A stretch of DNA of 64,000 bases from Pedobacter ginsenosidimutans (GCF_001442625.1 NZ_LMZQ01000003.1:372001-436000), one strand, 5' to 3'. Counted from the stretch's first letter, positions 25,703 to 35,007 are shown. Numbers and translations are program-made. Notes: generated from the letters alone by a model not told the origin.

Positions 25703-27604
25703 TTATATGTAATAAAATGTATATGCAAGTAATGCGATGATACCAAATACCATCATAAATATATAGAAACCTACGTTTCCACTTTGTAGTAAACGAATAC
25801 CCTTACTGGCTTCGTTTGTGCTCCATCCTAATCCGTTCACAATTCCATCGATAAATTTGTTATCGATAATCCTATAAAAGAATTTCGAAAGTGCATCTAA
25901 TGGTTTAGTGATCAGGAAATCATAAATCTCATCGAGGTAGAATTTATTGTAGGATAATTTTGCTAAAGCAGAACGCGGTGCTTCATCAGCAACGGGAACG
26001 CGTGCCCCTTTTACATATCTGGTGTAAGCATATAATAAAGCTATCACAGCTGCTGCTACCGAAACACCCATTAACGAATATTCAGTTGAGTGGCTTAATT
26101 CCAACTCATGCTGTGCAACACCTGCTCCCGATAACCAATGCGCCAACCATTCGTTTCCACCAAAAACATGAGGAAGATTAATTACTCCGCCAATTGCTGC
26201 AAGAACAGCTAAAATGATTAAAGGGAAAGTCATTGCAGTTGGCGATTCGTGTAAATGGCTTTCCTCGTGATGTGTTCCACGGTATTTTCCTGAGAAAGTC
26301 AAGAACATCATTCGGAACATATAGAATGCCGTTAAGAATGCGGTTAAAACCCCAATTCCCCAAAGTATCGGACTAGCCTGGAAAGCGTGTGCTAAAATTT
26401 CGTCTTTCGAGAAGAAACCAGAGAATGGTGGTAAACCAGCAATAGCAATGGTACCGATCAGCATCGTTAAGAAAGTAACCGGAAGTTTCTTTCTCAATCC
26501 ACCCATATGGCGCATATCCTGCTCATGGTGCATAGCGTGGATTACCGAGCCTGCGCCCAAGAATAATAGTGCTTTGAAGAATGCGTGGGTTAATACGTGG
26601 AAAAATGAACCTGTATAAGCACCAACCCCTAAGCCTAAAAACATATACCCCAGTTGCGATACAGTTGAATAAGCCAATACCTTCTTAATATCAGTCTGTG
26701 TTAAAGCAATAATTGCAGCAATTAAAGCTGTAGCTGCACCAACAACAGCAATAATGTGCTGGGTAAGCGGTGCAAGATCGAACAATACGCTCGAACGTGC
26801 AATCATATAAATACCAGCTGTAACCATGGTAGCTGCGTGGATCAAAGCCGAAACTGGTGTTGGTCCGGCCATTGCATCAGGTAACCAGGTAAATAATGGC
26901 AACTGTGCCGATTTACCGCAGGCACCGATAAATAATAAAATGGTGATTAAAACCAGCGTATCGTTGCCCGGCAACATATTCGCTGCCTGAGGGAAAACTT
27001 TAGCAAATTCTACACTACCAAAAGTGGTGAAGATTAAGAATACACCTAACAAGAAGCCTAAATCACCGATACGGTTCATTACGAAAGCTTTTTTAGCTGC
27101 TGAGGCATAAGCACTGTTTGTATACCAGAAACCGATTAACAGATATGAACATAAACCTACGCCCTCCCAACCGATAAACATAACGATGTAATTTGAGCCC
27201 AATACCAACAAAAGCATAAAGAATACAAACAAATTCAGATAAGAGAAAAACTTACCGAATCCTGCATCGCCGTGCATATAGCTGGTTGAATATAAATGGA
27301 TCAGGAAACCAATTCCAGTAATGATCAAAAGCATGATTGAGCTTAGAGGATCAACCAGAAAAGATAATGGAATGTGTAATGCACCTGCGCTAATCCAATC
27401 GAATAAAAATACTTCGTGAGATTTTTGTGTGTCGCCTTGTAAACTAAAGAAAATAACTACGCTAATGATAAAGGAGGCGAAGATTACCCCGCTTCCGATG
27501 ATACCAACAAGTCCTTTAGATAAAGAGTTTCTGCCTAGTCCATTAATTACAAACCCTAAAAAAGGAAGTAACGGAACCAACCAAATCAATTGTTCTATTG
27601 TCAT
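25703..27604 (-). CDS. nuoL: NADH-quinone oxidoreductase subunit L
   Basis: A 633-residue subunit with the typical G-W-E-G-V-G-L-C-S-Y-L-L-I-G-F-W segment near 145-160 and W-L-P-D-A-M-A-G-P-T-P-V-S-A-L-I-H-A near 237-254. The length matches NuoL, which carries the long lateral helix tying the proton channels together. A His-rich insert (H-H-E-E-S-H-L-H) lies near 443-450 between helices. Confidence 0.97.
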   Translation of the reverse strand: MTIEQLIWLVPLLPFLGFVINGLGRNSLSKGLVGIIGSGVIFASFIISVVIFFSLQGDTQKSHEVFLFDWISAGALHIPLSFLVDPLSSIMLLIITGIGFLIHLYSTSYMHGDAGFGKFFSYLNLFVFFMLLLVLGSNYIVMFIGWEGVGLCSYLLIGFWYTNSAYASAAKKAFVMNRIGDLGFLLGVFLIFTTFGSVEFAKVFPQAANMLPGNDTLVLITILLFIGACGKSAQLPLFTWLPDAMAGPTPVSALIHAATMVTAGIYMIARSSVLFDLAPLTQHIIAVVGAATALIAAIIALTQTDIKKVLAYSTVSQLGYMFLGLGVGAYTGSFFHVLTHAFFKALLFLGAGSVIHAMHHEQDMRHMGGLRKKLPVTFLTMLIGTIAIAGLPPFSGFFSKDEILAHAFQASPILWGIGVLTAFLTAFYMFRMMFLTFSGKYRGTHHEESHLHESPTAMTFPLIILAVLAAIGGVINLPHVFGGNEWLAHWLSGAGVAQHELELSHSTEYSLMGVSVAAAVIALLYAYTRYVKGARVPVADEAPRSALAKLSYNKFYLDEIYDFLITKPLDALSKFFYRIIDNKFIDGIVNGLGWSTNEASKGIRLLQSGNVGFYIFMMVFGIIALLAYTFYYI

Positions 27605-27617
27605 TCTTATTATATAT

Positions 27618-27947
27618 TTACCACTTAAGGCGATTTAAAACATTAATATCTACTGATTTCGTATTTCTGTAAACCATTACAATAATTGCAAGGCCTACTG
27701 CAACCTCTGCAGCTGCCAAAGCCATAATGAAGAATACGAAAACCTGCCCTGATGGGTCATTGTTATGAACCGAGAATGCTGTTAAAAGTAAGTTAACCGC
27801 ATTTAGCATCAGCTCAACCGACATAAAAATTACAATGGCATTTCTGCGGGTAAGTACACCTATAACGCCGATAGAAAAAATAATGGCACTTAAATAGATG
27901 TAGTGGTTTAGCGGAACGCCTGCTGCTTGTGTGAATAAATTTTCCAT
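27618..27947 (-). CDS. nuoK: NADH-quinone oxidoreductase subunit K
   Basis: A 109-residue protein with three transmembrane helices. The buried glutamates are in V-E-L-M-L-N-A-V-N (Glu near 45) and in A-A-E-V-A-V-G-L-A (Glu near 81), as in NuoK. Its ATG overlaps the nuoJ stop by one base. Confidence 0.96.
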   Translation of the reverse strand: MENLFTQAAGVPLNHYIYLSAIIFSIGVIGVLTRRNAIVIFMSVELMLNAVNLLLTAFSVHNNDPSGQVFVFFIMALAAAEVAVGLAIIVMVYRNTKSVDINVLNRLKW

Positions 27948-28450
27948 TATGCTTCTACCTCATCTCTTTTAGATAATAAAACGGCTCCAACCATTGCTGC
28001 CAATAGTAATAGAGATGACAATTCAAATGGCAATAAGAATGGGCCAAAAAGCTCCTTGCCTAGGTTTTCTACCAATCCTAATCCCGGATTTTTTAAAATT
28101 AATGGGCTGGTAATACTTGCTGATTTTAAAGAACCGATTAAAGTTACTACCAAACACCCCCCTGCAATTACACCTACGATTTTGATCAGCGGCGATTTAC
28201 TTGGTTCGGTTTCTTTATTCAGGTTAAGCAGCATCAGTACAAAAAGGAACAATACCATGATGGCGCCCATGTAAACGATAAAGTTTACCACTGCTAAAAA
28301 CTGTGCGTTTAATAGCACATAGTGAACAGTAAAGGTAAAAAAGGTAAGGATTAAGTACAATACACTGTGGATCGGATTTTTTGCAAAAATCACCATCAGC
28401 GAAAAGATGATACTTAATGTGGCTACGAAATAGAATACTTGTGTACTCAT
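27947..28450 (-). CDS. nuoJ: NADH-quinone oxidoreductase subunit J
   Basis: A 167-residue protein with five hydrophobic helices. V-V-N-F-I-V-Y-M-G-A-I-M-V-L-F-L-F-V is the conserved NuoJ segment, including the pi-bulge helix involved in coupling. A 128-bp gap with an inverted tract separates it from nuoI. Confidence 0.95.
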   Translation of the reverse strand: MSTQVFYFVATLSIIFSLMVIFAKNPIHSVLYLILTFFTFTVHYVLLNAQFLAVVNFIVYMGAIMVLFLFVLMLLNLNKETEPSKSPLIKIVGVIAGGCLVVTLIGSLKSASITSPLILKNPGLGLVENLGKELFGPFLLPFELSSLLLLAAMVGAVLLSKRDEVEA

Positions 28451-28469
28451 TAATTGTTTATTTATTTAT

Positions 28470-28575
28470 GTTCCATGGTTTGTGTCTCCACAAGCCATTA
28501 ATTATTTTTCGTTTCGCGAAGACACGAACCGAGGCTTAAGATTATTTACCATGGTTCCTGTCTTCGCGAACCATC
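28470..28575. repeat. Inverted tract inside the nuo operon (nuoI-nuoJ gap)
   Basis: TTCGCGAAGACA at 28513-28524 is a perfect inverted match to TGTCTTCGCGAA at 28559-28570. Further words (CCATGGTT, GTGTCTCCACAAGCC, GAGGCTT) are mirrored around it. The nuo message would carry a hairpin here. Confidence 0.65.
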
Positions 28576-28578
28576 ATT

Positions 28579-29082
28579 TTATTTTTTCATTTCCAATGGT
28601 GCCTCTACCAACTTATCTTTTCCGTAAATGAAATCTTTACGTAGATAATCAGCAGGTACAATCGGTCCATCTAAGTAAATTGCCTCTTTTGGACAAGCTT
28701 CTTCACATAAGCCACAAAAAATACAACGCAACATATTGATTTCGTAAGTTGCTGCATATTTTTCTTCGCGGTATAAATCTTTCTCTTCAGGTTTACGTTC
28801 AGCTGCAATCATGGTAATGGCTTCAGCCGGACAAGATAAAGCGCACAAACCGCAGGCGGTACAACGTTCTTTACCATTCTCATCACGTTTTAGTGAGTGC
28901 ATCCCCCTAAAGTTGGTAGAGAATTCGCGCTCTACTTCAGGATATCTTATAGTAGCCTCTTTTTTAAATAAGTGACTGATGGTAATGCCCATACCTTTAG
29001 CAATTGCTGGCAGGTACATCCGCTCCATAAAGCTCAATGGCTTTTGCTCCAGTACTTTTTTCTTATTACTTAATGATTCCAT
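28579..29082 (-). CDS. nuoI: NADH-quinone oxidoreductase subunit I
   Basis: A 167-residue ferredoxin-like subunit with two 4Fe-4S motifs: Cys at 74, 77, 80 and 84, and at 120, 123, 126 and 130. These are clusters N6a and N6b, which carry electrons towards N2. It starts 2 bp after nuoH. Confidence 0.97.
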   Translation of the reverse strand: MESLSNKKKVLEQKPLSFMERMYLPAIAKGMGITISHLFKKEATIRYPEVEREFSTNFRGMHSLKRDENGKERCTACGLCALSCPAEAITMIAAERKPEEKDLYREEKYAATYEINMLRCIFCGLCEEACPKEAIYLDGPIVPADYLRKDFIYGKDKLVEAPLEMKK

Positions 29083-29084
29083 AA

Positions 29085-30122
29085 TTAAAACTTCTCAATA
29101 ATCGCAATCACAACACCTGTTATTATAATATTGGCAATAGCCAAAGGTATTAAACCTTTCCAACCTAAATTCATCAATTGATCGTAGCGGAAACGAGGGA
29201 TTGTCCAACGTACCCACATGAAGAAAAAGATGAAAGCACATATTTTACCGAAGAAAACTGCTGTACCAAAAAGTGGTGCCCAGGTTGGACCTAACCACAC
29301 CGCCATCGAATCCATACCAGGGTAATTATAACCGCCCCAGTATAAAGCCGCCATTACTGCCGATGATACGAACATATTGATATACTCAGCAAATAGGTAA
29401 AAACCTAATTTCATTGACGAATATTCGGTATGGTAGCCACCTATCAATTCAGTTTCACATTCAGGCAAATCGAATGGCGCACGGTTGGTTTCTGCAAATG
29501 AACAAACCATAAAGATTAGAAACCCTAGCGGCTGATATAAAACATTCCATCTCCAGCCATGTTGCTGATCAACGATTTCTTTTAAGCTTAAGGTATTCGT
29601 CATTAAAAGCAAAGCGATAATTGATAACCCCATTGCAATTTCATAACTGATGTTTTGCGAAGCTGCGCGGATAGCACTTAACAAAGAGTATTTGTTGTTT
29701 GAGGCCCATCCACCAATCATTACACCATAAACACCTAAAGAAACGACTCCGAAAATGTATAAAACACCAACATTGATATCTGAAACCTGTAAAGGAATAG
29801 TTTTGCCCGCAATTAAAACGGGGCTACCCCATGGAATAACGGCAGTACCAATACAGGCACAAAGCAAAGCCAAACCAGGGCCAGCGATAAATAAAAATCT
29901 GTTTGATGATGTAGGAATAATTTCCTCTTTCATAAACATTTTAACGCCATCAGCCAATGGTTGTAAAATACCAAAGGGGCCAGCTCTATCCGGACCTAAA
30001 CGATCTTGTAAATATGCAGCTACCTTACGTTCTGCATAAGTAGAATACATGGCAATAACTAAACTGATGCCGAAAATTACAGCTACCAGGATAAATTTTT
30101 CTATAACAAAAGCGCTATCCAT
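29085..30122 (-). CDS. nuoH: NADH-quinone oxidoreductase subunit H
   Basis: A 345-residue membrane subunit that helps form the quinone chamber. D-R-L-G-P-D-R-A-G-P-F-G near 40-51 and the F-A-E-T-N-R-A-P-F-D-L-P-E-C-E segment near 209-223 are hallmark acidic loops. Its start overlaps the NuoG-like gene by one base. Confidence 0.97.
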   Translation of the reverse strand: MDSAFVIEKFILVAVIFGISLVIAMYSTYAERKVAAYLQDRLGPDRAGPFGILQPLADGVKMFMKEEIIPTSSNRFLFIAGPGLALLCACIGTAVIPWGSPVLIAGKTIPLQVSDINVGVLYIFGVVSLGVYGVMIGGWASNNKYSLLSAIRAASQNISYEIAMGLSIIALLLMTNTLSLKEIVDQQHGWRWNVLYQPLGFLIFMVCSFAETNRAPFDLPECETELIGGYHTEYSSMKLGFYLFAEYINMFVSSAVMAALYWGGYNYPGMDSMAVWLGPTWAPLFGTAVFFGKICAFIFFFMWVRWTIPRFRYDQLMNLGWKGLIPLAIANIIITGVVIAIIEKF

Positions 30123-31132
30123 TAGTATTTAACTGTTTTATGTAATTCAATTTCATTTGCAGCTTGTAATGCCTCATTTGGCTGAATTACATGCAAAGGT
30201 TTTAATGTTTCGTAGTGGTTAGATGCAATTACCGAAGTATCATCAATGTGCGTTGGATGTTCAATTACCCAATCAGCAGTTGCTTTTTTATCAAAGCGGC
30301 AAGTATTGCAAATAAATTCTTCTACTTCTCCAAACTGGTCTTTACGTGCGGTAACCCGTAAAACATCTGCTCCTTTATACCAAAGTGTTACTTTACCGTT
30401 GCATTTTTCGTGATCACAATCGCGGTGTGCATCAACTGGTTTAGTAAACCAAACACGGTTTTTAAAACGGAAAGTTTTATCGGTTAAAGCACCTACAGGG
30501 CAAACATCGATTACGTTTCCTGAAAAATCGTTATCAACAGCCTGGGTGATGTAAGTAGAAATTTCGGAGTGATCGCCACGGTTTAAGATACCATGAACAC
30601 GTTTGTTTGTAATCTGATCAGCTGTAAAAACACAACGGTAGCACAAAATACAACGATTCATGTGCAACTGGATTTTATCACCTATATCTATACGCTCGAA
30701 AGTACGGCGTTCAAATTCATAACGTGTTTTTTGCAAACCATGCTCATAGCCCAAATTCTGCAAATCGCACTCTCCTGCCTGATCGCAAACAGGACAATCT
30801 AAGGGATGGTTAATCAATAAGATCTCTACAACACCTGCGCGTGCTTCCAAAACTTCTGGAGAAGTAATATTAAGCACTTCCATCCCATCCATTACGGTTG
30901 TACGGCAAGAAGCCACCAACTTAGGCATTGGGCGAGGATCTTTCTCCGAACCTTTAGTCACTTTTACAATACAGGTACGGCATTTACCGCCACTGCCTTG
31001 TAATTTAGAATAATAGCACATTGCTGGCGGAACAATATCCCCTCCGATTTGCCTCGCAGCATTCAGAATGGTTGTTCCGTTATCAACCTCTACTGTTATC
31101 CCATCTATCGTAACCTTAACTTTTTCACTCAT
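30122..31132 (-). CDS. nuoG: NuoG-like iron-sulfur subunit (short form)
   Basis: A 336-residue form of NuoG, far shorter than the roughly 900-residue enterobacterial protein. The 2Fe-2S ligands are Cys 39, 51, 54 and 76. The His109/Cys113/Cys116/Cys122 set binds N5, and Cys 161, 164, 167 and 211 bind N4. Four more Cys at 239, 244, 275 and 278 resemble the entry of the molybdopterin-like domain, whose rest is missing. Short NuoG proteins are normal in Bacteroidota. It is separated from nuoF by an ORF6N gene. Confidence 0.92.
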   Translation of the reverse strand: MSEKVKVTIDGITVEVDNGTTILNAARQIGGDIVPPAMCYYSKLQGSGGKCRTCIVKVTKGSEKDPRPMPKLVASCRTTVMDGMEVLNITSPEVLEARAGVVEILLINHPLDCPVCDQAGECDLQNLGYEHGLQKTRYEFERRTFERIDIGDKIQLHMNRCILCYRCVFTADQITNKRVHGILNRGDHSEISTYITQAVDNDFSGNVIDVCPVGALTDKTFRFKNRVWFTKPVDAHRDCDHEKCNGKVTLWYKGADVLRVTARKDQFGEVEEFICNTCRFDKKATADWVIEHPTHIDDTSVIASNHYETLKPLHVIQPNEALQAANEIELHKTVKY

Positions 31133-31165
31133 GGTTAATGATATTCTTTTTATTTTTCTACTTCT

Positions 31166-31192
31166 ACCGTCATTGTGAGGTACGAAGCAATC
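31166..31192. repeat. Dispersed intergenic repeat fragment
   Basis: A 27-bp stretch containing CGTCATTGTGAGG and ACGAAGCAATC, of a kind common between genes in Bacteroidota. It lies between the ORF6N gene and nuoG. Confidence 0.45.
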
Positions 31193-31206
31193 TTTTTTAC
31201 AATTTA

Positions 31207-31746
31207 TTATTTCTCTTTCGAGATTTTATAACCAATTTCTTTTCTTGGCTTTTCTTTCTGTTCTAGTAGCTCATCAAAATACCTGAATATGACTTCAATA
31301 TTTTTATCCTGATTATCTACTTTCTTTTTAATCTTTTCTAATTCTAGCCTTATTTCTGTATTGCTTAAAACCATCGTTCTAAGTTGTACAAACACATCAA
31401 TAATTTTAATACTTACTTCTACTGCCCTACTGCTTTTCAAAACGTTCGACAGTTGCAAAATACCATGTTCGCTAAATGCAAACGGAAGGTACTTTGAGTG
31501 TTGTCCATGTCTTAAGGTCACAAATTGTGACCTTAAGACATCGTTTTCTTCTTTTGTTAGCTCGAACATAAAGTGCTCCGGAAAACGCTCTATATTTCTT
31601 CTAACTTGTTGTTTTAACTTCTTAGTCTCAACGCCAAAGAGTTCTGCTAAATCAGAATCTAACATCACCTTCACTCCTCTAAAAAGATATATTTTATTAA
31701 CTATTACTTCGTTGGGGATGATTGCTGGTGATATCGGTTCTTTCAT
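31207..31746 (-). CDS. ORF6N-domain protein inserted in the nuo operon
   Basis: A 179-residue protein with an ORF6N/KilA-N-like DNA-binding domain (about 13-110): I-Y-L-F-R-G-V-K-V-M-L-D-S-D-L-A-E-L-F near 19-37, F-P-E-H-F-M-F-E-L-T near 55-64, and F-A-F-S-E-H-G-I-L-Q-L near 89-99. A probable coiled coil follows at about 125-160. The family is found in phages and scattered in chromosomes. It has no known part in complex I and looks like an insertion between nuoF and nuoG. Its codons 69-80 contain a 35-bp perfect palindrome, and two similar palindromes lie just upstream. Confidence 0.85.
   Translation of the reverse strand: MKEPISPAIIPNEVIVNKIYLFRGVKVMLDSDLAELFGVETKKLKQQVRRNIERFPEHFMFELTKEENDVLRSQFVTLRHGQHSKYLPFAFSEHGILQLSNVLKSSRAVEVSIKIIDVFVQLRTMVLSNTEIRLELEKIKKKVDNQDKNIEVIFRYFDELLEQKEKPRKEIGYKISKEK
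31507..31541. repeat. 35-bp perfect palindrome inside the ORF6N gene
   Basis: Arms of 17 bases (ATGTCTTAAGGTCACAA and its complement) surround one central base. It lies within codons 69-80 while keeping an open frame. Confidence 0.9.
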
Positions 31747-31777
31747 TTACATATACTCGTTGTGTTAAGTTATTTTT

Positions 31778-31827
31778 CTAAGGTCGCATTTTGCGGCCTT
31801 AGAATTTAGTATCACAATCTGTGATAC
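31778..31827. repeat. Two palindromes upstream of the ORF6N gene
   Basis: 31778-31802 has arms CTAAGGTCGCA and TGCGGCCTTAG (one mismatch). 31809-31827 has perfect arms GTATCACA and TGTGATAC. Both share a TAAGGT...CACA pattern with the palindrome inside the gene, so they may be diverged copies or operators. Confidence 0.7.
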
Positions 31828-31837
31828 CTTAAATATT

Positions 31838-33205
31838 TTATTTCTCTTCCGTTACCGGAGCTTTTTCAATCGGTGTTGCATAATTTGCGATACCGTAATT
31901 TTGGCTCTGGCTTTTAACCGGTTCTTTAATGTGCCATTCAAATTCATCTCTGAAGTGACGGATTGCACTGGCTACTGGCCAGGCTGCTGCATCACCCAAC
32001 GGACAGATTGTATTTCCTTCAATTTTACGCTGAATATCCCACAATAAATCAACATCTTCCATTTTACCATGGCCGTGTTCGATTTTGTGCAACACTTTTT
32101 CCATCCATCCGGTACCCTCACGACAAGGTGAACATTGTCCACAGCTTTCGTGGTGATAAAAACGGGCAAAATTCCAGGTATTACGAACAATACACTGATC
32201 TTCATCAAAAGCGATAAAACCGCCTGACCCCATCATGGTTCCTGTAGCAAATCCACCCTCAGATAAAGATTCGTAACTCATTAAACGAGGTTCGCCGTTA
32301 GCATATTTTAAAGTTAAATTAGCAGGCAAAATAGGCACAGATGATCCACCTGCTACTGTCGCTTTTAAACGTTTACCATTCGCAATACCGCCACAATACT
32401 CGTCAGAATAAATAAATTCTTCTACTGGTAAACCCAATTCGATTTCGTAAACACCTGGTTTTACTAGATTACCTGATGCGGATATTAATTTTGTACCTGT
32501 ACTTCTACCGATACCAATTTTTGCATATTCATCGCCACCATCGTTGATAATCGGCACCACTGCAGCAATCGATTCAACATTGTTAACCACTGTAGGGCAA
32601 CCATACAAACCTGCAATTGCCGGAAATGGTGGTTTAATACGTGGATTACCTCTTTTACCTTCAAGCGATTCTAACAAAGCAGTTTCTTCACCACAAATGT
32701 AAGCGCCGCCGCCTGGCTGAACATATAATTCTAAATCGTAACCTGTTCCTAAAATGTTTTTACCCAACCATCCGGCTGCTTTAGCTTCAGCAATTGCTTT
32801 TTCTAAAATGCGGATCTGAGGCATCATCTCGCCACGTACATAGATGTAAGAAACCTTAGCGCCTAATGCGAAACTCGATACAATCATTCCCTCAATTAAT
32901 GCATGGGGAATATAAGTCATCAAATAACGGTCTTTAAAAGTTCCTGGCTCTGATTCATCAGCATTACACACCAAATAACGTGCAACACCTTCTGGTTTAG
33001 CCAAAAAGCTCCATTTCATCCCGGTTGGGAAACCCGCACCTCCGCGACCGCGTAAGCCCGATTTCTTAACTTCTTCAACAATCTCTTCGGGTGTTAAAGT
33101 TTTAAGGGCTTTTTCCACAGCACGGTACCCGCCTTTTTGGCGATAGACTTCAAGTGTATTGATGCCCGGTACGTTTATATGCTCAAGTAACAGTTTTCGA
33201 GACAT
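31838..33205 (-). CDS. nuoF: NADH-quinone oxidoreductase subunit F
   Basis: A 455-residue subunit that oxidises [14 protein letters not shown] near 53-62 binds NADH, the FMN site includes [11 protein letters not shown] near 164-174, and N3 is bound by Cys 355, 358, 361 and 401 ([10 protein letters not shown]). Length is normal. A hairpin-like tract separates it from nuoE. Confidence 0.98.
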   Translation of the reverse strand: MSRKLLLEHINVPGINTLEVYRQKGGYRAVEKALKTLTPEEIVEEVKKSGLRGRGGAGFPTGMKWSFLAKPEGVARYLVCNADESEPGTFKDRYLMTYIPHALIEGMIVSSFALGAKVSYIYVRGEMMPQIRILEKAIAEAKAAGWLGKNILGTGYDLELYVQPGGGAYICGEETALLESLEGKRGNPRIKPPFPAIAGLYGCPTVVNNVESIAAVVPIINDGGDEYAKIGIGRSTGTKLISASGNLVKPGVYEIELGLPVEEFIYSDEYCGGIANGKRLKATVAGGSSVPILPANLTLKYANGEPRLMSYESLSEGGFATGTMMGSGGFIAFDEDQCIVRNTWNFARFYHHESCGQCSPCREGTGWMEKVLHKIEHGHGKMEDVDLLWDIQRKIEGNTICPLGDAAAWPVASAIRHFRDEFEWHIKEPVKSQSQNYGIANYATPIEKAPVTEEK

Positions 33206-33212
33206 TTTAATT

Positions 33213-33288
33213 AGTCTATAGTCTGCAGTCCATAGTCCGTAGTCTTAAGTCACAACGACTCTCGACTTAAGACTCTAGACTTTAGGAC
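33213..33288. repeat. Degenerate inverted tract in the nuoE-nuoF gap (AGTC / GACT words)
   Basis: The left half repeats AGTC-containing words (AGTCTATAGTCTGCAGTCC and similar). The right half repeats the complement (GACTCTCGACTTAAGACTC and similar). The right end runs into the nuoE stop codon at 33282, so the last nuoE codons lie inside it. It could fold into a long imperfect hairpin. Confidence 0.75.
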
Positions 33289-33797
33289 TTATTTTTCAAA
33301 TCTTCAATCAATTTATCTACACTTGCTTCGGTAAGGTTTTCGTAGAAAGTATATTCTGGGCTAATTTGTAACACCGGACCAAAACCACATGCGGCTAAAC
33401 ATTCAACTCCTCTAAAGCTGAATAAACCATCGGCAGTAACTTCACCTTCTTTAACACCTAACTTGTTTTCCAAGTGGCTTAATATTTTTTCGGCACCAAC
33501 CAGGCAACAAGGACCGGTACGACAAACCTCCAAAGCATACTTGCCTTGTGGCTTTAAAAAGTACATGGTATAAAATGTTGCCACTTCATAAACTTCAATG
33601 GGCTGAATATTTAAATATTCGGCAACCTTATCCATCGCTGGTGTACTCACCCAAAGGTATTCGGCCTGTACCAAATGCAATAATGGCAACAAAGCTGATT
33701 TGTGCTTACCTTCAGGATAACGGCTTTTTACATCATCAAATTTGGCCAGCAATTCTGATGAAAACACTACAGGTGTTTGTTCTTCTACTTTAAGCAT
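33282..33797 (-). CDS. nuoE: NADH-quinone oxidoreductase subunit E
   Basis: A 171-residue thioredoxin-like subunit with the 2Fe-2S cluster N1a ligands Cys 92, 97, 133 and 137. Its first codons overlap the end of nuoD by 8 bp. The final codons lie in a short-word tract, so the C-terminal residues may not be ancestral. Confidence 0.96.
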   Translation of the reverse strand: MLKVEEQTPVVFSSELLAKFDDVKSRYPEGKHKSALLPLLHLVQAEYLWVSTPAMDKVAEYLNIQPIEVYEVATFYTMYFLKPQGKYALEVCRTGPCCLVGAEKILSHLENKLGVKEGEVTADGLFSFRGVECLAACGFGPVLQISPEYTFYENLTEASVDKLIEDLKNKS

Positions 33798-35004
33798 CTA
33801 ATTCTCCTGCAATAATATTCATACTACTCATGTTGATAATGGCATCAGACAATAACATGCCCTCGCTCATTGGTGCAAACATCTGGTAGTTTATAAAACT
33901 TGGTCTGCGGAAGTGTAAACGGTACGGCGTACGGCCCCCATCATTAATCAGATAGAATCCTAATTCACCATTTCCGCCTTCCACAGCGTGATAAACTTCT
34001 GCTTTTGGCGCATCAATTTCACCCATCACAATTTTGAAGTGATAAATCAATGCTTCCATATTGTTGTAAACTTCTTGTTTTGGAGGAAGGTAAAATTCAG
34101 GAACATCGGCATGGAAAATACCTTTTGGCTCTGTTTTTAATTTCACAAGTGCCTGTTCGATGATGCGGACACTTTGCCACATCTCTTCATTACGCACTAA
34201 ATACCTGTCGTAAATATCGCCGCTTGTACCTACCGGAACTTCAAAGTCGAAATCCTGATATGAAGAATATGGATCGCTTACACGCACATCGTAATCTACA
34301 CCGGTAGCACGCAAAAGCGGCCCAGTCCAACTGTATTCTAAAGCAGTTTCTTTAGTAACCTCTGCAACACCTGCCGTTCTATCAATAAAAATACGGTTAC
34401 GTGTTAACAGATTCTCGAACTCTTTTAACGCTTTAGGGAATTCTTTTAAAAACTTATCGATTTTAGCAAAGGCGATATCATTGAAATCTCTTTCAAACCC
34501 ACCAATACGGCCAATATTTGTGGTTAAACGTGCACCGCAAACTTCTTCGAAGATTTCGTAAATATGCTCACGGAACTGAAATAGGTATAAGAAAGTGGTT
34601 GTTGCGCCGGTATCCTGACCAATAATCGTGTTACAGATGATGTGATCGGCAATACGCGAAAGCTCCATAATGATTACCCGAAGATAATCTACACGTTTCG
34701 GCATCTGAATATTTAACAACTTCTCAACCGTCATGTGCCAACCCATATTGTTAATAGGTGACGAGCAGTAGTTTAAACGGTCGGTAAGTGGTGTAATTTG
34801 ATAAAATGGGCGATGCTCCGCAATCTTTTCGAAAGCACGGTGGATATACCCAATGGTAGAAACGCCGCTTACAATACGTTCGCCATCTAATTGCAAAACG
34901 TTTTGAAAAACGCCGTGTGTTGCAGGGTGTGTTGGACCTAAGTTTAGGGTTACCAGCTCACTTTGCGGGTCGTTATCTGTAAATACCGGATGGTTATGAT
35001 TCAT
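33790..35004 (-). CDS. nuoD: NADH-quinone oxidoreductase subunit D
   Basis: A 404-residue 49-kDa-type subunit lining the quinone pocket. L-G-P-T-H-P-A-T-H-G near 27-36 and the closing segment with M-S-S-M-N-I-I-A-G-E-L-D-A are diagnostic. NuoC and NuoD are separate here, not fused as in E. coli. It starts 3 bp after nuoC. Confidence 0.97.
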   Translation of the reverse strand: MNHNHPVFTDNDPQSELVTLNLGPTHPATHGVFQNVLQLDGERIVSGVSTIGYIHRAFEKIAEHRPFYQITPLTDRLNYCSSPINNMGWHMTVEKLLNIQMPKRVDYLRVIIMELSRIADHIICNTIIGQDTGATTTFLYLFQFREHIYEIFEEVCGARLTTNIGRIGGFERDFNDIAFAKIDKFLKEFPKALKEFENLLTRNRIFIDRTAGVAEVTKETALEYSWTGPLLRATGVDYDVRVSDPYSSYQDFDFEVPVGTSGDIYDRYLVRNEEMWQSVRIIEQALVKLKTEPKGIFHADVPEFYLPPKQEVYNNMEALIYHFKIVMGEIDAPKAEVYHAVEGGNGELGFYLINDGGRTPYRLHFRRPSFINYQMFAPMSEGMLLSDAIINMSSMNIIAGELDA

Positions 35005-35007
35005 AGT

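Noticed and set aside
30122..31132. Truncated or broken nuoG
   Set aside because: Short NuoG proteins of this size are typical for Bacteroidota and all three N-terminal cluster sites are intact.
31361..31768. 135-codon + strand frame opposite the ORF6N gene
   Set aside because: The ORF6N domain is clear on the minus strand; this frame has no recognisable features.
33213..33288. CRISPR-like array
   Set aside because: The words are 4-9 bases, degenerate and unevenly spaced, with no constant repeat or spacer and no cas genes.
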